Positions 27,811-35,910 of a stretch of DNA of 64,000 bases are shown in pieces. How positions within the stretch are numbered: position 1 is the stretch's first letter; every line of letters begins with the position of its first letter. Below the pieces are notes generated by a model. It was given only the letters and a program-made list of their open reading frames with translations, searched no databases and had not been told where the DNA came from. Source of the DNA: Nitrosopumilus piranensis (GTDB lineage Archaea; Thermoproteota; Nitrososphaeria; Nitrososphaerales; Nitrosopumilaceae); contig NZ_CP010868.1 of NCBI RefSeq assembly GCF_000875775.1, positions 682,001 to 746,000 on the forward strand. Reading direction: 5' to 3'. The translations under genes and the position numbers were made by a program.

Positions 27811-29006
27811 GTTTTTGTTGACCTTTTCTTTTGTAATTTATTAGCTTCTGTTGATTGCATTCCCCACAATTCTACAAATCCTTTGGCCAACCTTTGATCA
27901 AAAGTGGATTCTGTTCCATAAGTAGCGATTTCATGACTATAAAGAGAATTCTTGGATTTTCTTCCAACTACTCTTAGACTCCCTTTGTACATCTTTATCT
28001 TGACTGTTCCAGTAACAGGCTTTTGAGAAGCTTCTATGAATCCATCTAAATCTGATTTTAGTGGATCTTGCCACAACCCTGAGTATGTTAGGTATGCCCA
28101 CTCATCATCAATTATTGACTTGAATTTGTTTTCATGTTTGGTGTGAACCATTTTTTCTAAATCAGAATGTGCCTCAATTAAGCAAGTAGCAGCTGGTGTT
28201 TCATAGACTTCTCTGGATTTTATTCCAACAACTCTGTCTTCAATATGATCAACAATACCAACTCCGGCATCACCTGCCTTTTTGTTAATGTATTCAATTA
28301 ATTTTTGACCTTCCATAGTTTTTCCATCAACTCCTACAGGAATTCCTTTCTCAAATTTAATTTCTAGATATGTTGGTTTGTCTGGTAAATTTTTTGTTTT
28401 TACCCAAATGAATGCATCATCTGGTGGTTCGTTATATGGATCTTCTAAAACACCACCTTCAATTGCACGACCCCACAAGTTCTGATCAATACTAAATTTT
28501 TTTGCTACAGTGTCAATTTCAATCCCGTGTTTTTTTGCAAATCTTAATTCTGTTACCCTGTCTAAATTCTTATCCCGAATTGGTGCAATGATTGGAAGAT
28601 TGGAACCAGAACGTAGTGTAATATCAAAACGTACTTGGTCATTTCCTTTTCCTGAACATCCATGTGCTAATGATGTTACTTTTTCTTTTTTTGCAATCTG
28701 TAAAACTTTTTCAGCAATTAATGGTCTTGCAAGTGCTGTTGCTAAACAATATTTTTTTTGATAAAGAGCATTTGCTTTGATTGATGGAAAAATGTAATCT
28801 TTAACAAATTCTTTTCGTGCATCAATGTTGTAGTGTTTTTTTACTCCTAATTTTTTTGCCTTTGCTGCAATTTTTTTATTGTCATCACCTTGTCCAACAT
28901 CTACTGTTACTGTGATGACATCCATGTCGTGTTCGTCTTGTAAGTATTTTACAACAACTGAAGTATCTAGTCCTCCAGAAAATGCAAGAATTCCTTTTTG
29001 AGTCAT
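27807..29006 (-). CDS. argG: Argininosuccinate synthase
   Basis: 399 residues from the ATG at 29006, the standard length. The PP-loop ATP motif LAFSGGLDTSVVVKYL is right at the N-terminus, and DVGQGDDNKK and GCSGKGNDQVRFD are ArgG signatures. It joins citrulline and aspartate with ATP cleavage to AMP. The reading frame is open a further 115 codons upstream, but that part has no homology and runs into the divergent ABC transporter gene, so it is not coding. First gene of the lysW2-lysX2-lysY-lysZ-lysJ-lrp operon. Confidence 0.95.
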   Translation of the reverse strand: MTQKGILAFSGGLDTSVVVKYLQDEHDMDVITVTVDVGQGDDNKKIAAKAKKLGVKKHYNIDARKEFVKDYIFPSIKANALYQKKYCLATALARPLIAEKVLQIAKKEKVTSLAHGCSGKGNDQVRFDITLRSGSNLPIIAPIRDKNLDRVTELRFAKKHGIEIDTVAKKFSIDQNLWGRAIEGGVLEDPYNEPPDDAFIWVKTKNLPDKPTYLEIKFEKGIPVGVDGKTMEGQKLIEYINKKAGDAGVGIVDHIEDRVVGIKSREVYETPAATCLIEAHSDLEKMVHTKHENKFKSIIDDEWAYLTYSGLWQDPLKSDLDGFIEASQKPVTGTVKIKMYKGSLRVVGRKSKNSLYSHEIATYGTESTFDQRLAKGFVELWGMQSTEANKLQKKRSTKT

Positions 29007-29142
29007 AAAACATCTTTTCCGTCGTATTTTGGAATTTATCTTTTGTGATAGGCTTGTGCATGTAATTTTTTTCTTGAAAAATTTCTGGCTAGCTTGAGCT
29101 AAAATTCGATGATTATTTAACCGCCAAATATAACGCTGTTTT

Positions 29143-30168
29143 ATGAAAATCCGTTCGGCAATTGTTGGAGGAATTGTAGCAATTGTTGTACTATCTGCAC
29201 TTGGAATTGCTCTTAACTCCAGTGATACTGCACATGAAAATAAAATTCGAATCGCATACTTTCCAAACATTGGGCATGCCATTCCGATTGTAGGGATGGA
29301 AAAAGGATTTTTTGAAGAAAAAATTGGTTCTGAAACAAAAATTGAAACCAAGGTGTTTGACAGTGGACCTCAAGCAATAGAGTCCATATTTGCAAATTCA
29401 ATTGATCTTGCGTATGTTGGTCCAGGACCTGCAATTAACGGATTTTTAAATTCTGAAAATAATAATGTCAAGATTCTTACTGGTGCTGCAAGTGGTGGTG
29501 CTAGTTTTATTGTGCATCCTGATTCTGAAATAATCACTGCTTCTGATTTTGCAGGAAAAAAAATTGCTGCCCCTCAAATTGGAAACACACAAGATGTTTC
29601 ATTACGTCATTATTTGTCTGAAAATCAACTAAAACCAGCTGAGAAAGGTGGTAGCGTAATTGTTTACAACATTCCAAATCCTGACATCTATACTTTGTTT
29701 GTAAAAGGAGACATTGATGGTGCATGGGTTGCAGAGCCATGGGCTACAATTTTAGAAACTGAACTAAATGGAAAACGACTGTTCTATGAAGAAGAACTTT
29801 GGCCAAACAAGGAATTTGCATCAGTTCTCTTAATTGGAAATACTGATTATGTTAAAAAAAATAAAAATATTATTGATAAATTCCTTGGCGCTCATCATGA
29901 TACGATGATTTGGATAAATGATAATCCTAAAGAAACTAGAATTGTTTTTAACAATTTTCTTAATTCCTACTTGGGCCAATCACTTTCTGATGATGTTGTA
30001 GACATTGCTTTATCTAATATTCAAATCACTGATGATCCTAAACCTGATTCTGTTGTTTCCTTTGCAAAAAAAGCTGATACGCTAGGATACCTTGGAAGAA
30101 ATGGATATGATTTGTCTGGAATTTTTTACAGCTTTGATACAAATTCTCTAAAGGGGGACAAAACCTAA
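29143..30168 (+). CDS. ABC transporter substrate-binding protein, NMT1/nitrate-sulfonate-taurine type
   Basis: 341 residues. A single N-terminal membrane segment (AIVGGIVAIVVLSALGIAL) with no lipobox Cys suggests a membrane-anchored binding protein. The mature part begins IRIAYFPNIGHAIPIVGMEK, the opening of the SsuA/TauA/NrtA/ThiY superfamily, and has YVGPGPAINGFL and the VAEPWATILETEL region. The ligand could be a sulfonate, nitrate, thiamine precursor or similar anion; the sequence does not settle it. GATTATTTAA at 29110-29119 lies near -28. It overlaps the ATPase gene by one base. Confidence 0.85.
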   Translation: MKIRSAIVGGIVAIVVLSALGIALNSSDTAHENKIRIAYFPNIGHAIPIVGMEKGFFEEKIGSETKIETKVFDSGPQAIESIFANSIDLAYVGPGPAINGFLNSENNNVKILTGAASGGASFIVHPDSEIITASDFAGKKIAAPQIGNTQDVSLRHYLSENQLKPAEKGGSVIVYNIPNPDIYTLFVKGDIDGAWVAEPWATILETELNGKRLFYEEELWPNKEFASVLLIGNTDYVKKNKNIIDKFLGAHHDTMIWINDNPKETRIVFNNFLNSYLGQSLSDDVVDIALSNIQITDDPKPDSVVSFAKKADTLGYLGRNGYDLSGIFYSFDTNSLKGDKT

Positions 30169-30929
30169 TGCCTAAACTGGAGGCCAAAAATATTGTCAAG
30201 TACTTTAGCCATGATTCTCATAATCTCAAGGCTTTAGGTGGTATAGACCTCAAAGTTGAGTCTGGTGACTTTGTATGTTTGATAGGTCCCTCTGGATGTG
30301 GAAAATCTACATTTTTACGCATAGTTGCAGGCTTGGAGAAGCCTGATGATGGTCAGATACTCTTTGATGGTCGCCCAGTAACTGAAACAGGACCTGAAAG
30401 AATAATGGTATTCCAAGAGGGTGCATTGTTCCCATGGCTCAAAGTTCAAGACAATGTGGAGTTTGGATTAAAGATGGCAGGTATTCCACGAGAGGAGCGT
30501 GCAAAGATATCTCATAGATATCTTGACATGATGCAGTTAACAAAGTTCACTGACTCGTACACGTACCAACTTTCTACGGGAATGAAACAACGTGTAGCTA
30601 TTGCAAGAGCTCTTGTGATGGATCCTGATGTACTGCTTATGGATGAACCGTTTGCAGCACTTGATGCACAAACACGTGATTTGTTATTAGTTGAAATGCA
30701 ATTGATTTGGGAGAAAACAAAAAAGACCATCTTATTTGTTACACATAGTGTAGCTGAAGCTGCAGTTCTTGGAACAAAAGTTGCAGTTTTTAGCAATCGC
30801 CCATCTGTAATTAAAAAAGAAGTTGATAATGACTTTCCAAGACCTAGAGTTACTGAAGATGAGTCTTTGATGAAGTTTCAACAGGATCTTCTTTCTGAAC
30901 TAAGACCTGAGGTAAAGAAAAACAAGTAG
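30168..30929 (+). CDS. ABC transporter ATPase, SsuB/TauB/NrtD type
   Basis: 253 residues: Walker A IGPSGCGKSTFLRIV, Q-loop MVFQEGALFPWL, signature LSTGMKQRVAIARAL, Walker B VLLMDEPFAALD and switch His in LFVTHSVAEAAVL. The signature reads LSTGM where LSGGM is usual, a mild deviation. It powers import of the ligand bound by the preceding protein. Its ATG overlaps the substrate-protein stop (TAATG), and the permease start shares one base with its stop. The C-terminal 30 residues are a typical SsuB-type tail. Confidence 0.92.
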   Translation: MPKLEAKNIVKYFSHDSHNLKALGGIDLKVESGDFVCLIGPSGCGKSTFLRIVAGLEKPDDGQILFDGRPVTETGPERIMVFQEGALFPWLKVQDNVEFGLKMAGIPREERAKISHRYLDMMQLTKFTDSYTYQLSTGMKQRVAIARALVMDPDVLLMDEPFAALDAQTRDLLLVEMQLIWEKTKKTILFVTHSVAEAAVLGTKVAVFSNRPSVIKKEVDNDFPRPRVTEDESLMKFQQDLLSELRPEVKKNK

Positions 30930-31696
30930 TGGTTACTATGGCAAAAAACTTTACTCCTCACAGAATTACATTTTACATTGGAATTGTTGTTGTTTGGCAA
31001 ATAATTGCAATGACTGGACTTTGGCCTGATAATGTTTTTCCATCTCCATATGAGGTAGCTGAAGACTTGGGTTATGGTGCAGCTGATGGAAGTTTGTTTT
31101 ATGGTATTGCAACAAGTATGTGGAGATTGGCAGTTGGATTGGCCATTGCAATTGCAGGTGGCATAGTTTTAGGAATTTTTATGGCACGAGTCGAAGTGAT
31201 CAATCAGACTGTTGGTTCTTTGGTTTTAGGTTTGCAATCAATTCCTTCTATTGCATGGGTGCCACTTGCAATTCTGTGGTTTGGTCTTACTGATGGTGGA
31301 ATCATATTTGTTACTGCAATTGGCGCAATCTTTGCTGTAACCATTAACACCTACACCGGAGTCAAAAACATCAATCCTCATTTTATAGAGGCTGCAAGAA
31401 ATATGGGGGCAAAAGGTGGCCAGCTTATCACTGCAGTACTAATTCCTGCTGCATTTCCTTACATGATTTCGGGTTTTAAGCAGGGCTGGGCATTTGCATG
31501 GAGAGGAGTAATTGGTGCTGAAATTCTATTTTCATTCTTAGGATTGGGATTTTTGCTAAATGCTGGACGTTCTCTAACTGACGTCTCTCAGGTAATATCT
31601 ATTATGCTTGTAATAATGGGAATAGGTCTTGTAGTAGATGGAGTTGTTTTCAAAAGACTAGAAGACAAAGTAATGTCTCGTTGGGGTCTAAGATAA
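30929..31696 (+). CDS. ABC transporter permease, SsuC/TauC type
   Basis: 255 residues with about six membrane helices and the EAA loop IEAARNMGAKGGQLITAVLI (residues about 150-170), where the coupling helix docks on the ATPase. It completes the importer with the two preceding genes. GTG at 30929 overlaps the upstream stop as TAGTG; an ATG at 30938 (MAKNFTP) is nearly as good. The SSP-type stretch VFPSPYEVAEDLG near the N-terminus is common in this family. Substrate as for the binding protein, undecided. Confidence 0.92.
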   Translation: MVTMAKNFTPHRITFYIGIVVVWQIIAMTGLWPDNVFPSPYEVAEDLGYGAADGSLFYGIATSMWRLAVGLAIAIAGGIVLGIFMARVEVINQTVGSLVLGLQSIPSIAWVPLAILWFGLTDGGIIFVTAIGAIFAVTINTYTGVKNINPHFIEAARNMGAKGGQLITAVLIPAAFPYMISGFKQGWAFAWRGVIGAEILFSFLGLGFLLNAGRSLTDVSQVISIMLVIMGIGLVVDGVVFKRLEDKVMSRWGLR

Positions 31697-31798
31697 TTCA
31701 AATTTCTATGTTTTTTGTAACAACATTTTTTGACACTGAGAAATCATCAGTAACAAAGATGCGTAATCGCTTATTATATTCTGACTAGTCATACTCTA

Positions 31799-32509
31799 AT
31801 GAAAAATGCAAAACTGTTTTCAGTATTGGCAATAGTAATGGCCATCGCAATTGCCCCAATAAGTGGAGCATTTGCACAGTCAGATGTTGCTGCTGAAAAT
31901 TCTAACAAAATTGACAAAGACAGAAAGGCATTCTTTGATGCAATAAAAGATCAAAGAAATGCACTACGAGATCAAATCAGAGATTTTAACGACCAAAGAA
32001 AAGACAGACTAACAGATAGTGCACATGACAGAATTCATGTTGAACCAACTTTATCATTTGATGGAGTTACCTCTGGATGGGCTGTTGTAAATGGTATAGC
32101 ATATCCTGCAGACTTTACACTAGACGGTAAAGCAAGACAAACAGAAAAAGGCTGGCATCTAACTGGAGTGGGAACTATTCATGTTGGTGAAAGAAATATT
32201 CCATTTGATCTAAAGGGATTTGCAAAGGGTAATCATGTAAGTATGAAAGGAGTATCTCAAAATAATGACTCTATTACCATTCATCTAAGAGGAAACTTTG
32301 CACCTGTTGCTGAAAGTGAAAATTCATTTGCACTTGCATTTACTCGTGCTGCAATAACTGTAGTAGATTCTGATGTCAAAGTACCATTAGTTCTAGTTGG
32401 AGATGTGACTGTAAACCCACTAGTTTCCGATGAGGAACCAATATCTGATGAAACTGATTTTGAATCAGACACACAAGACCTAGATGAAGTATTGGAATTA
32501 TTAACATAG
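31799..32509 (+). CDS. Exported protein of unknown function
   Basis: 236 residues. A clear signal peptide (KLFSVLAIVMAIAIAPISGA, cleavage after AFA near residue 26) is followed by a charged helical stretch rich in Asp and Arg (DKDRKAFFDAIKDQRNALRD) and then a beta-rich domain from about residue 75 (VTSGWAVVNGIAYPADFTLD; HVGERNIPFDLKGFAKGNHV). It ends in an acidic tail (EEPISDETDFESDTQDLDEV). I do not recognise the family. TTATTATATT at 31771-31780 is a good TATA box about 25 bases before the ATG, suggesting strong leaderless expression. Confidence 0.7.
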   Translation: MKNAKLFSVLAIVMAIAIAPISGAFAQSDVAAENSNKIDKDRKAFFDAIKDQRNALRDQIRDFNDQRKDRLTDSAHDRIHVEPTLSFDGVTSGWAVVNGIAYPADFTLDGKARQTEKGWHLTGVGTIHVGERNIPFDLKGFAKGNHVSMKGVSQNNDSITIHLRGNFAPVAESENSFALAFTRAAITVVDSDVKVPLVLVGDVTVNPLVSDEEPISDETDFESDTQDLDEVLELLT

Positions 32510-32555
32510 TTCCATCTTTTTTTATTTTTACTGAATAGAATCTTGATCTCTTATT

Positions 32556-32573
32556 AATCATGAAATCATGATT
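32556..32573. promoter_or_regulatory. Perfect inverted repeat at the promoter of the two-repeat exported protein
   Basis: AATCATG, four bases AAAT, then CATGATT: a perfect 7-base inverted repeat. It lies just after the TATA-like CTTATTAAT (about 32549-32557) and before the ATG at 32580, an operator position that would block initiation. Confidence 0.45.
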
Positions 32574-32579
32574 GTTTTA

Positions 32580-33686
32580 ATGACAAAAACAACAGTGTTG
32601 ACAATTTTTTCAGCCCTGATTCTGTTTGCAGGAACTTCTATGGCATTTGAGTTACTTCCTCAAGCCGAAGCACTCAAAGGACAAGGAGTACCTTCAGCAA
32701 AATTTGGTATTGGTACAAAAGGAGTTGTCTGTGGAGACAAACTTTGTTCTGAAGTAGAAAAAGAACAACCAAAAAAAGTGAAAAAAGAATCAACAGAGCC
32801 TAAAAAGAAAGAAGAAGTAAAGACTGAACCTAAAAAGAAAGAAGTAAAGACAGAGACAAAACCAACAGATCCTACAAAGAAAGAATCAATCAAGACAGAG
32901 AAAAAAGATTCTGAAAAAGATAAGATTGCTCAAAAAACGGCTGCAGAAAAACAAAGATATGATGAACTTACATTGCCGCCACGAACTATTGTAACTAAAA
33001 CTATTACATCTATGCAAGACTCAGGCCTTGGACATGAAAACCACCAACTTGCAATAATATTTCCACCAAGTGATAAGGTGTATAGAGGAATGCTAACATA
33101 TGTTGCATCTGAACCTGTTCAATTAGTTGCACTTCATGGACCCCTTGCACCAGGAGAAGAACAAGGACAAGCAATTTGGAGTCCAGATGGTGAGACAAAA
33201 TTTGCCTTAACATTCATACCCAAAAATACTGCAGCAGGAACTTGGCACTTTGCAGGTAATGCAATTGCAGTGCACACCATGAATGAAGAACCATTCACAA
33301 TTTCATATACTGCAGCATATAGAGAACGTGCATTATCTAATGTAGTAAAAAGTGAAACCATTACCTCATCACAAGACCCAGGTCTTGGACATGAAAACCA
33401 CCAGATTGCAGTTTTGTTGCCACCACGAGACAGAGCATATTTTGGAACACTTGGATTTGCAGCATCTGAACCTGTTCAATTAGTTGCACTTCATGGACCA
33501 CTACAGCCCGGTCAAGAACAAGGACAAGCAATTTGGAGTCCAGATGGTGAGACAAAATTTGGTTTGACCTTTATTGACAAGGATACTTCAAGTGGAACTT
33601 GGCAGTTTGCAGGTCATGCAATTGCAGTGCATACGATGAACCAAGAACCATTCACAATAAGCTACTCAATAGCTACAGGACAGTAA
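32580..33686 (+). CDS. Exported protein with Lys-rich linker and duplicated 113-residue domain
   Basis: 368 residues from the ATG at 32580. The signal peptide (TVLTIFSALILFAGTSMAFE) is followed by a segment containing VVCGDKLCSEV (two Cys), a 60-residue Lys/Glu/Pro linker, and two near-identical domains. In each domain GLGHENHQ(L/I)A opens a beta-rich fold, with EPVQLVALHGPLAPGEEQGQ and IWSPDGETKF in the middle and AIAVHTMN(E/Q)EPFTISY at the end. The three conserved His and Glu could bind metal, but no known family is recognised. An in-frame ATG at 32568 is possible. Lys-rich linkers of this kind occur on thaumarchaeal cell-surface proteins. Confidence 0.7.
   Translation: MTKTTVLTIFSALILFAGTSMAFELLPQAEALKGQGVPSAKFGIGTKGVVCGDKLCSEVEKEQPKKVKKESTEPKKKEEVKTEPKKKEVKTETKPTDPTKKESIKTEKKDSEKDKIAQKTAAEKQRYDELTLPPRTIVTKTITSMQDSGLGHENHQLAIIFPPSDKVYRGMLTYVASEPVQLVALHGPLAPGEEQGQAIWSPDGETKFALTFIPKNTAAGTWHFAGNAIAVHTMNEEPFTISYTAAYRERALSNVVKSETITSSQDPGLGHENHQIAVLLPPRDRAYFGTLGFAASEPVQLVALHGPLQPGQEQGQAIWSPDGETKFGLTFIDKDTSSGTWQFAGHAIAVHTMNQEPFTISYSIATGQ
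32986..33324 (+). repeat. First copy of the intragenic duplication
   Basis: Codes for the first domain of the exported protein at 32580. The second copy starts 357 bases later. Several runs longer than 20 bases are identical between copies, so the duplication is recent or kept alike by recombination. Confidence 0.8.
33343..33681 (+). repeat. Second copy of the intragenic duplication
   Basis: Codes for the second domain; same reading frame, offset 357 bases from the first copy, with mostly synonymous and conservative differences (for example GEEQ against GQEQ in the middle loop). Confidence 0.8.
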
Positions 33687-33701
33687 ATATCTCCTTTTAT
33701 T

Positions 33702-34802
33702 TTATTTTTTAATTTTTAGTGATACTACAAACGCACATACAATAATTGCAATTGCAAAGTACATTACTGCAACATAGTCAAATGCAAACGCAATGCTTCC
33801 AGCTACTACGGGACCAACCACAGTTGCAATTGATAATGTTGAACTAAAAATTCCTGTAGATGTTGAACGTGGGTTGTTTTCCATTAGGTGAAAATTTCCT
33901 CCGATGAACAAAAATGCCCACGTTGCTCCCACTAGTGACATAAACGGCATTGCCATCCACCACTCAGTAACAAATGATAATCCTATAAAGACAAATGTCG
34001 TACACCCAATTCCAATTTTAAATTTTGTAACATTTGACAGATGAATTTTGCTTGCCATAACATTCATCAAAATAAATGCAGTCAGTGTGTTTGCTACATA
34101 TACAATTGATATGTGATAAAGCTCACCTCCTAGTTTTTCTACAATCATTATTGGAAGAATTGTCCATACAGCTGCTGCCCCAATATGCCTTAAGAGTAAT
34201 GATAAGAAGAGAAACTTGTTTTTTGAAATAACTTTTTTTGTAGTACCAGGTTTTACTTCCTTTTCTTGTTCTGGATTTGGAAGTTTTATTGTAAACAATA
34301 ATCCCACTACAAAAGATGCGGCACTGATCAAGAAAATTAATTGCAAGTCATTTGCAAATCCAGCTGCTGCAATTCCTGCAAGCCAACCTAGTGCATGAAA
34401 TGATATTACCGTAGCTGCTCTCTTTTTGTCAATGTTTGCCTCGTAAGTATATGCAATCATTGCAGGAATCATTATTCCACTTGCAACTCCTGCTGCAATT
34501 CTTACTAGAAAAAACATTGAAAGATCGGTTGCAAAATAATGGAGTCCAAATGCTATGGCACACCCGATAAAACCAATTCTGATGAATTTGAGTCTAGTTC
34601 CTTTCTTGTCTGAGTGCCTTCCAAAATAGATTTCAGATAAAATTTGAGCAAAACTAAACGAGGCTACCAAAAGTCCTATTTCAAATACAGACTCTGTAAC
34701 ACCTTTTGCAATAATAGGCATGAATACAAAGACAATTGAGATTCCTGCATGCTGAAAAAAGGTGGCAGTACGTACTAGATTGTTTACTTGAAGTTTTTGC
34801 AT
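33702..34802 (-). CDS. MFS transporter
   Basis: About 366 residues from the ATG at 34802, twelve membrane helices. The loop between helices 2 and 3 reads YFGRHSDKKGTRLKFIRIGF, the MFS motif. The frame is open upstream to 34898, but that part overlaps the divergent methionine synthase gene and lacks a signal; AAGTATATTG lies about 37-46 bases before the ATG at 34802. Substrate unknown; drug- or sugar-type exporters are equally possible. It converges with the repeat-domain protein gene, separated by 15 bases. Confidence 0.8.
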   Translation of the reverse strand: MQKLQVNNLVRTATFFQHAGISIVFVFMPIIAKGVTESVFEIGLLVASFSFAQILSEIYFGRHSDKKGTRLKFIRIGFIGCAIAFGLHYFATDLSMFFLVRIAAGVASGIMIPAMIAYTYEANIDKKRAATVISFHALGWLAGIAAAGFANDLQLIFLISAASFVVGLLFTIKLPNPEQEKEVKPGTTKKVISKNKFLFLSLLLRHIGAAAVWTILPIMIVEKLGGELYHISIVYVANTLTAFILMNVMASKIHLSNVTKFKIGIGCTTFVFIGLSFVTEWWMAMPFMSLVGATWAFLFIGGNFHLMENNPRSTSTGIFSSTLSIATVVGPVVAGSIAFAFDYVAVMYFAIAIIVCAFVVSLKIKK

Positions 34803-34891
34803 AAATGTACTCAAAAATTGTACTTGACCTAATTTCAATATACTTATCAATACCACTTTTGTTTGTGGGTTTTTCTGAAAAGAGTTAAACT

Positions 34892-35878
34892 GTGCCAAGC
34901 TATTTTGAAATTAAATTGACTGAGAAAGAATCGTTTTTGGATGCACTACAAAAACGAGTTTTACTTTTTGATGGTGCAATGGGAACTGAGATTCAAAAAT
35001 TTAACCCAAAACCTGAAGATTTTCCAAATAATCAAGATGGATTCAATGATGGTTTGGTACTAACACATCCTGAATGGATAAAAGAAATTCATAAAAAATA
35101 TTTAGATGCAGGAGCTGATTGCATTGAAACAAACTCTTTTGGTTCAAATAAAATTAAACTAGATGAATACGGATTTGGTGATCAAACAATTGATTTTAAC
35201 AAAAAGATTGCACAACTTGCATCTGAAGTTTGTCAAGAATATTCTGATAGGCCTCGGTATGTAATTGGTTCGATGGGACCATCAGGATTTCTTCCAAGCT
35301 CAAATGATCCTGATTTGGGACAAAAACCTCTTGATGAAATTAGAGATGCATTTGAATTACAAGCTGAAGGGTTGATTTTAGGTGGAGTAGATGCATTACT
35401 AATTGAAACAAGTCAAGATATTCTAGAAGTAAAATTAGTAATTGAGGCATGTCATAATGCAATGAAAAAAACTGGAAAGAAAATCCCAATCATTGCAAAT
35501 ACTACATTGGATCAATATGGAAAAATGCTACTTGGCACAAACATTCAAGCTGCATATACTACTGTCTCTGATATGGGCATTGACATATTTGGAATGAATT
35601 GTTCTACTGGTCCTATTGAGATGACTCCAAGTGTTAGGTGGCTCGATGAACAAAATGAGCACAACATTCTGGTAGTGCCAAATGCTGGTATGCCTGAAAA
35701 TGAAGGTGGTCAGGCAGTCTACAAGATGACTCCAGAAAAAATGGGTGATGCATTAGGTGATTTTCTTAAACAATACAAAAAAGTTCGAATAATTGGAGGC
35801 TGCTGTGGGACAAATCCTGAGCATATCAAAGTTCTAAGAAAAGTAATTGACGAAAAAGCCAACTCTGTCGAGGGTTAA
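34892..35878 (+). CDS. Homocysteine S-methyltransferase domain of a split methionine synthase (MetH N-terminal part)
   Basis: 328 residues starting GTG. The TIM barrel of the homocysteine-binding family: LLFDGAMGTEIQKF near residue 26, GADCIETNSFGSNKIKL, and zinc ligands in FGMNCSTGP and IIGGCCGTNPEHI. In E. coli MetH this is the first module of one long chain; here the cobalamin-binding modules are on the next gene (35911). The pair therefore acts as a two-polypeptide cobalamin-dependent methionine synthase. The neighbouring MetF-like gene supplies methyl-tetrahydropterin chemistry. Confidence 0.9.
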   Translation: MPSYFEIKLTEKESFLDALQKRVLLFDGAMGTEIQKFNPKPEDFPNNQDGFNDGLVLTHPEWIKEIHKKYLDAGADCIETNSFGSNKIKLDEYGFGDQTIDFNKKIAQLASEVCQEYSDRPRYVIGSMGPSGFLPSSNDPDLGQKPLDEIRDAFELQAEGLILGGVDALLIETSQDILEVKLVIEACHNAMKKTGKKIPIIANTTLDQYGKMLLGTNIQAAYTTVSDMGIDIFGMNCSTGPIEMTPSVRWLDEQNEHNILVVPNAGMPENEGGQAVYKMTPEKMGDALGDFLKQYKKVRIIGGCCGTNPEHIKVLRKVIDEKANSVEG

Positions 35879-35910
35879 GTATTTAGAAAAACTGAGATGA
35901 TTTTACAATA

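Noticed and set aside
29007-29351. Open frame extending argG upstream by 115 codons
   Set aside because: ArgG homology starts exactly at the ATG at 29006; the extension lies over the promoter and start of the divergent ABC transporter gene.
31710-31790. 26-codon frame before the exported protein gene at 31799
   Set aside because: It ends inside the promoter region and codes no recognisable pattern; chance in AT-rich DNA.
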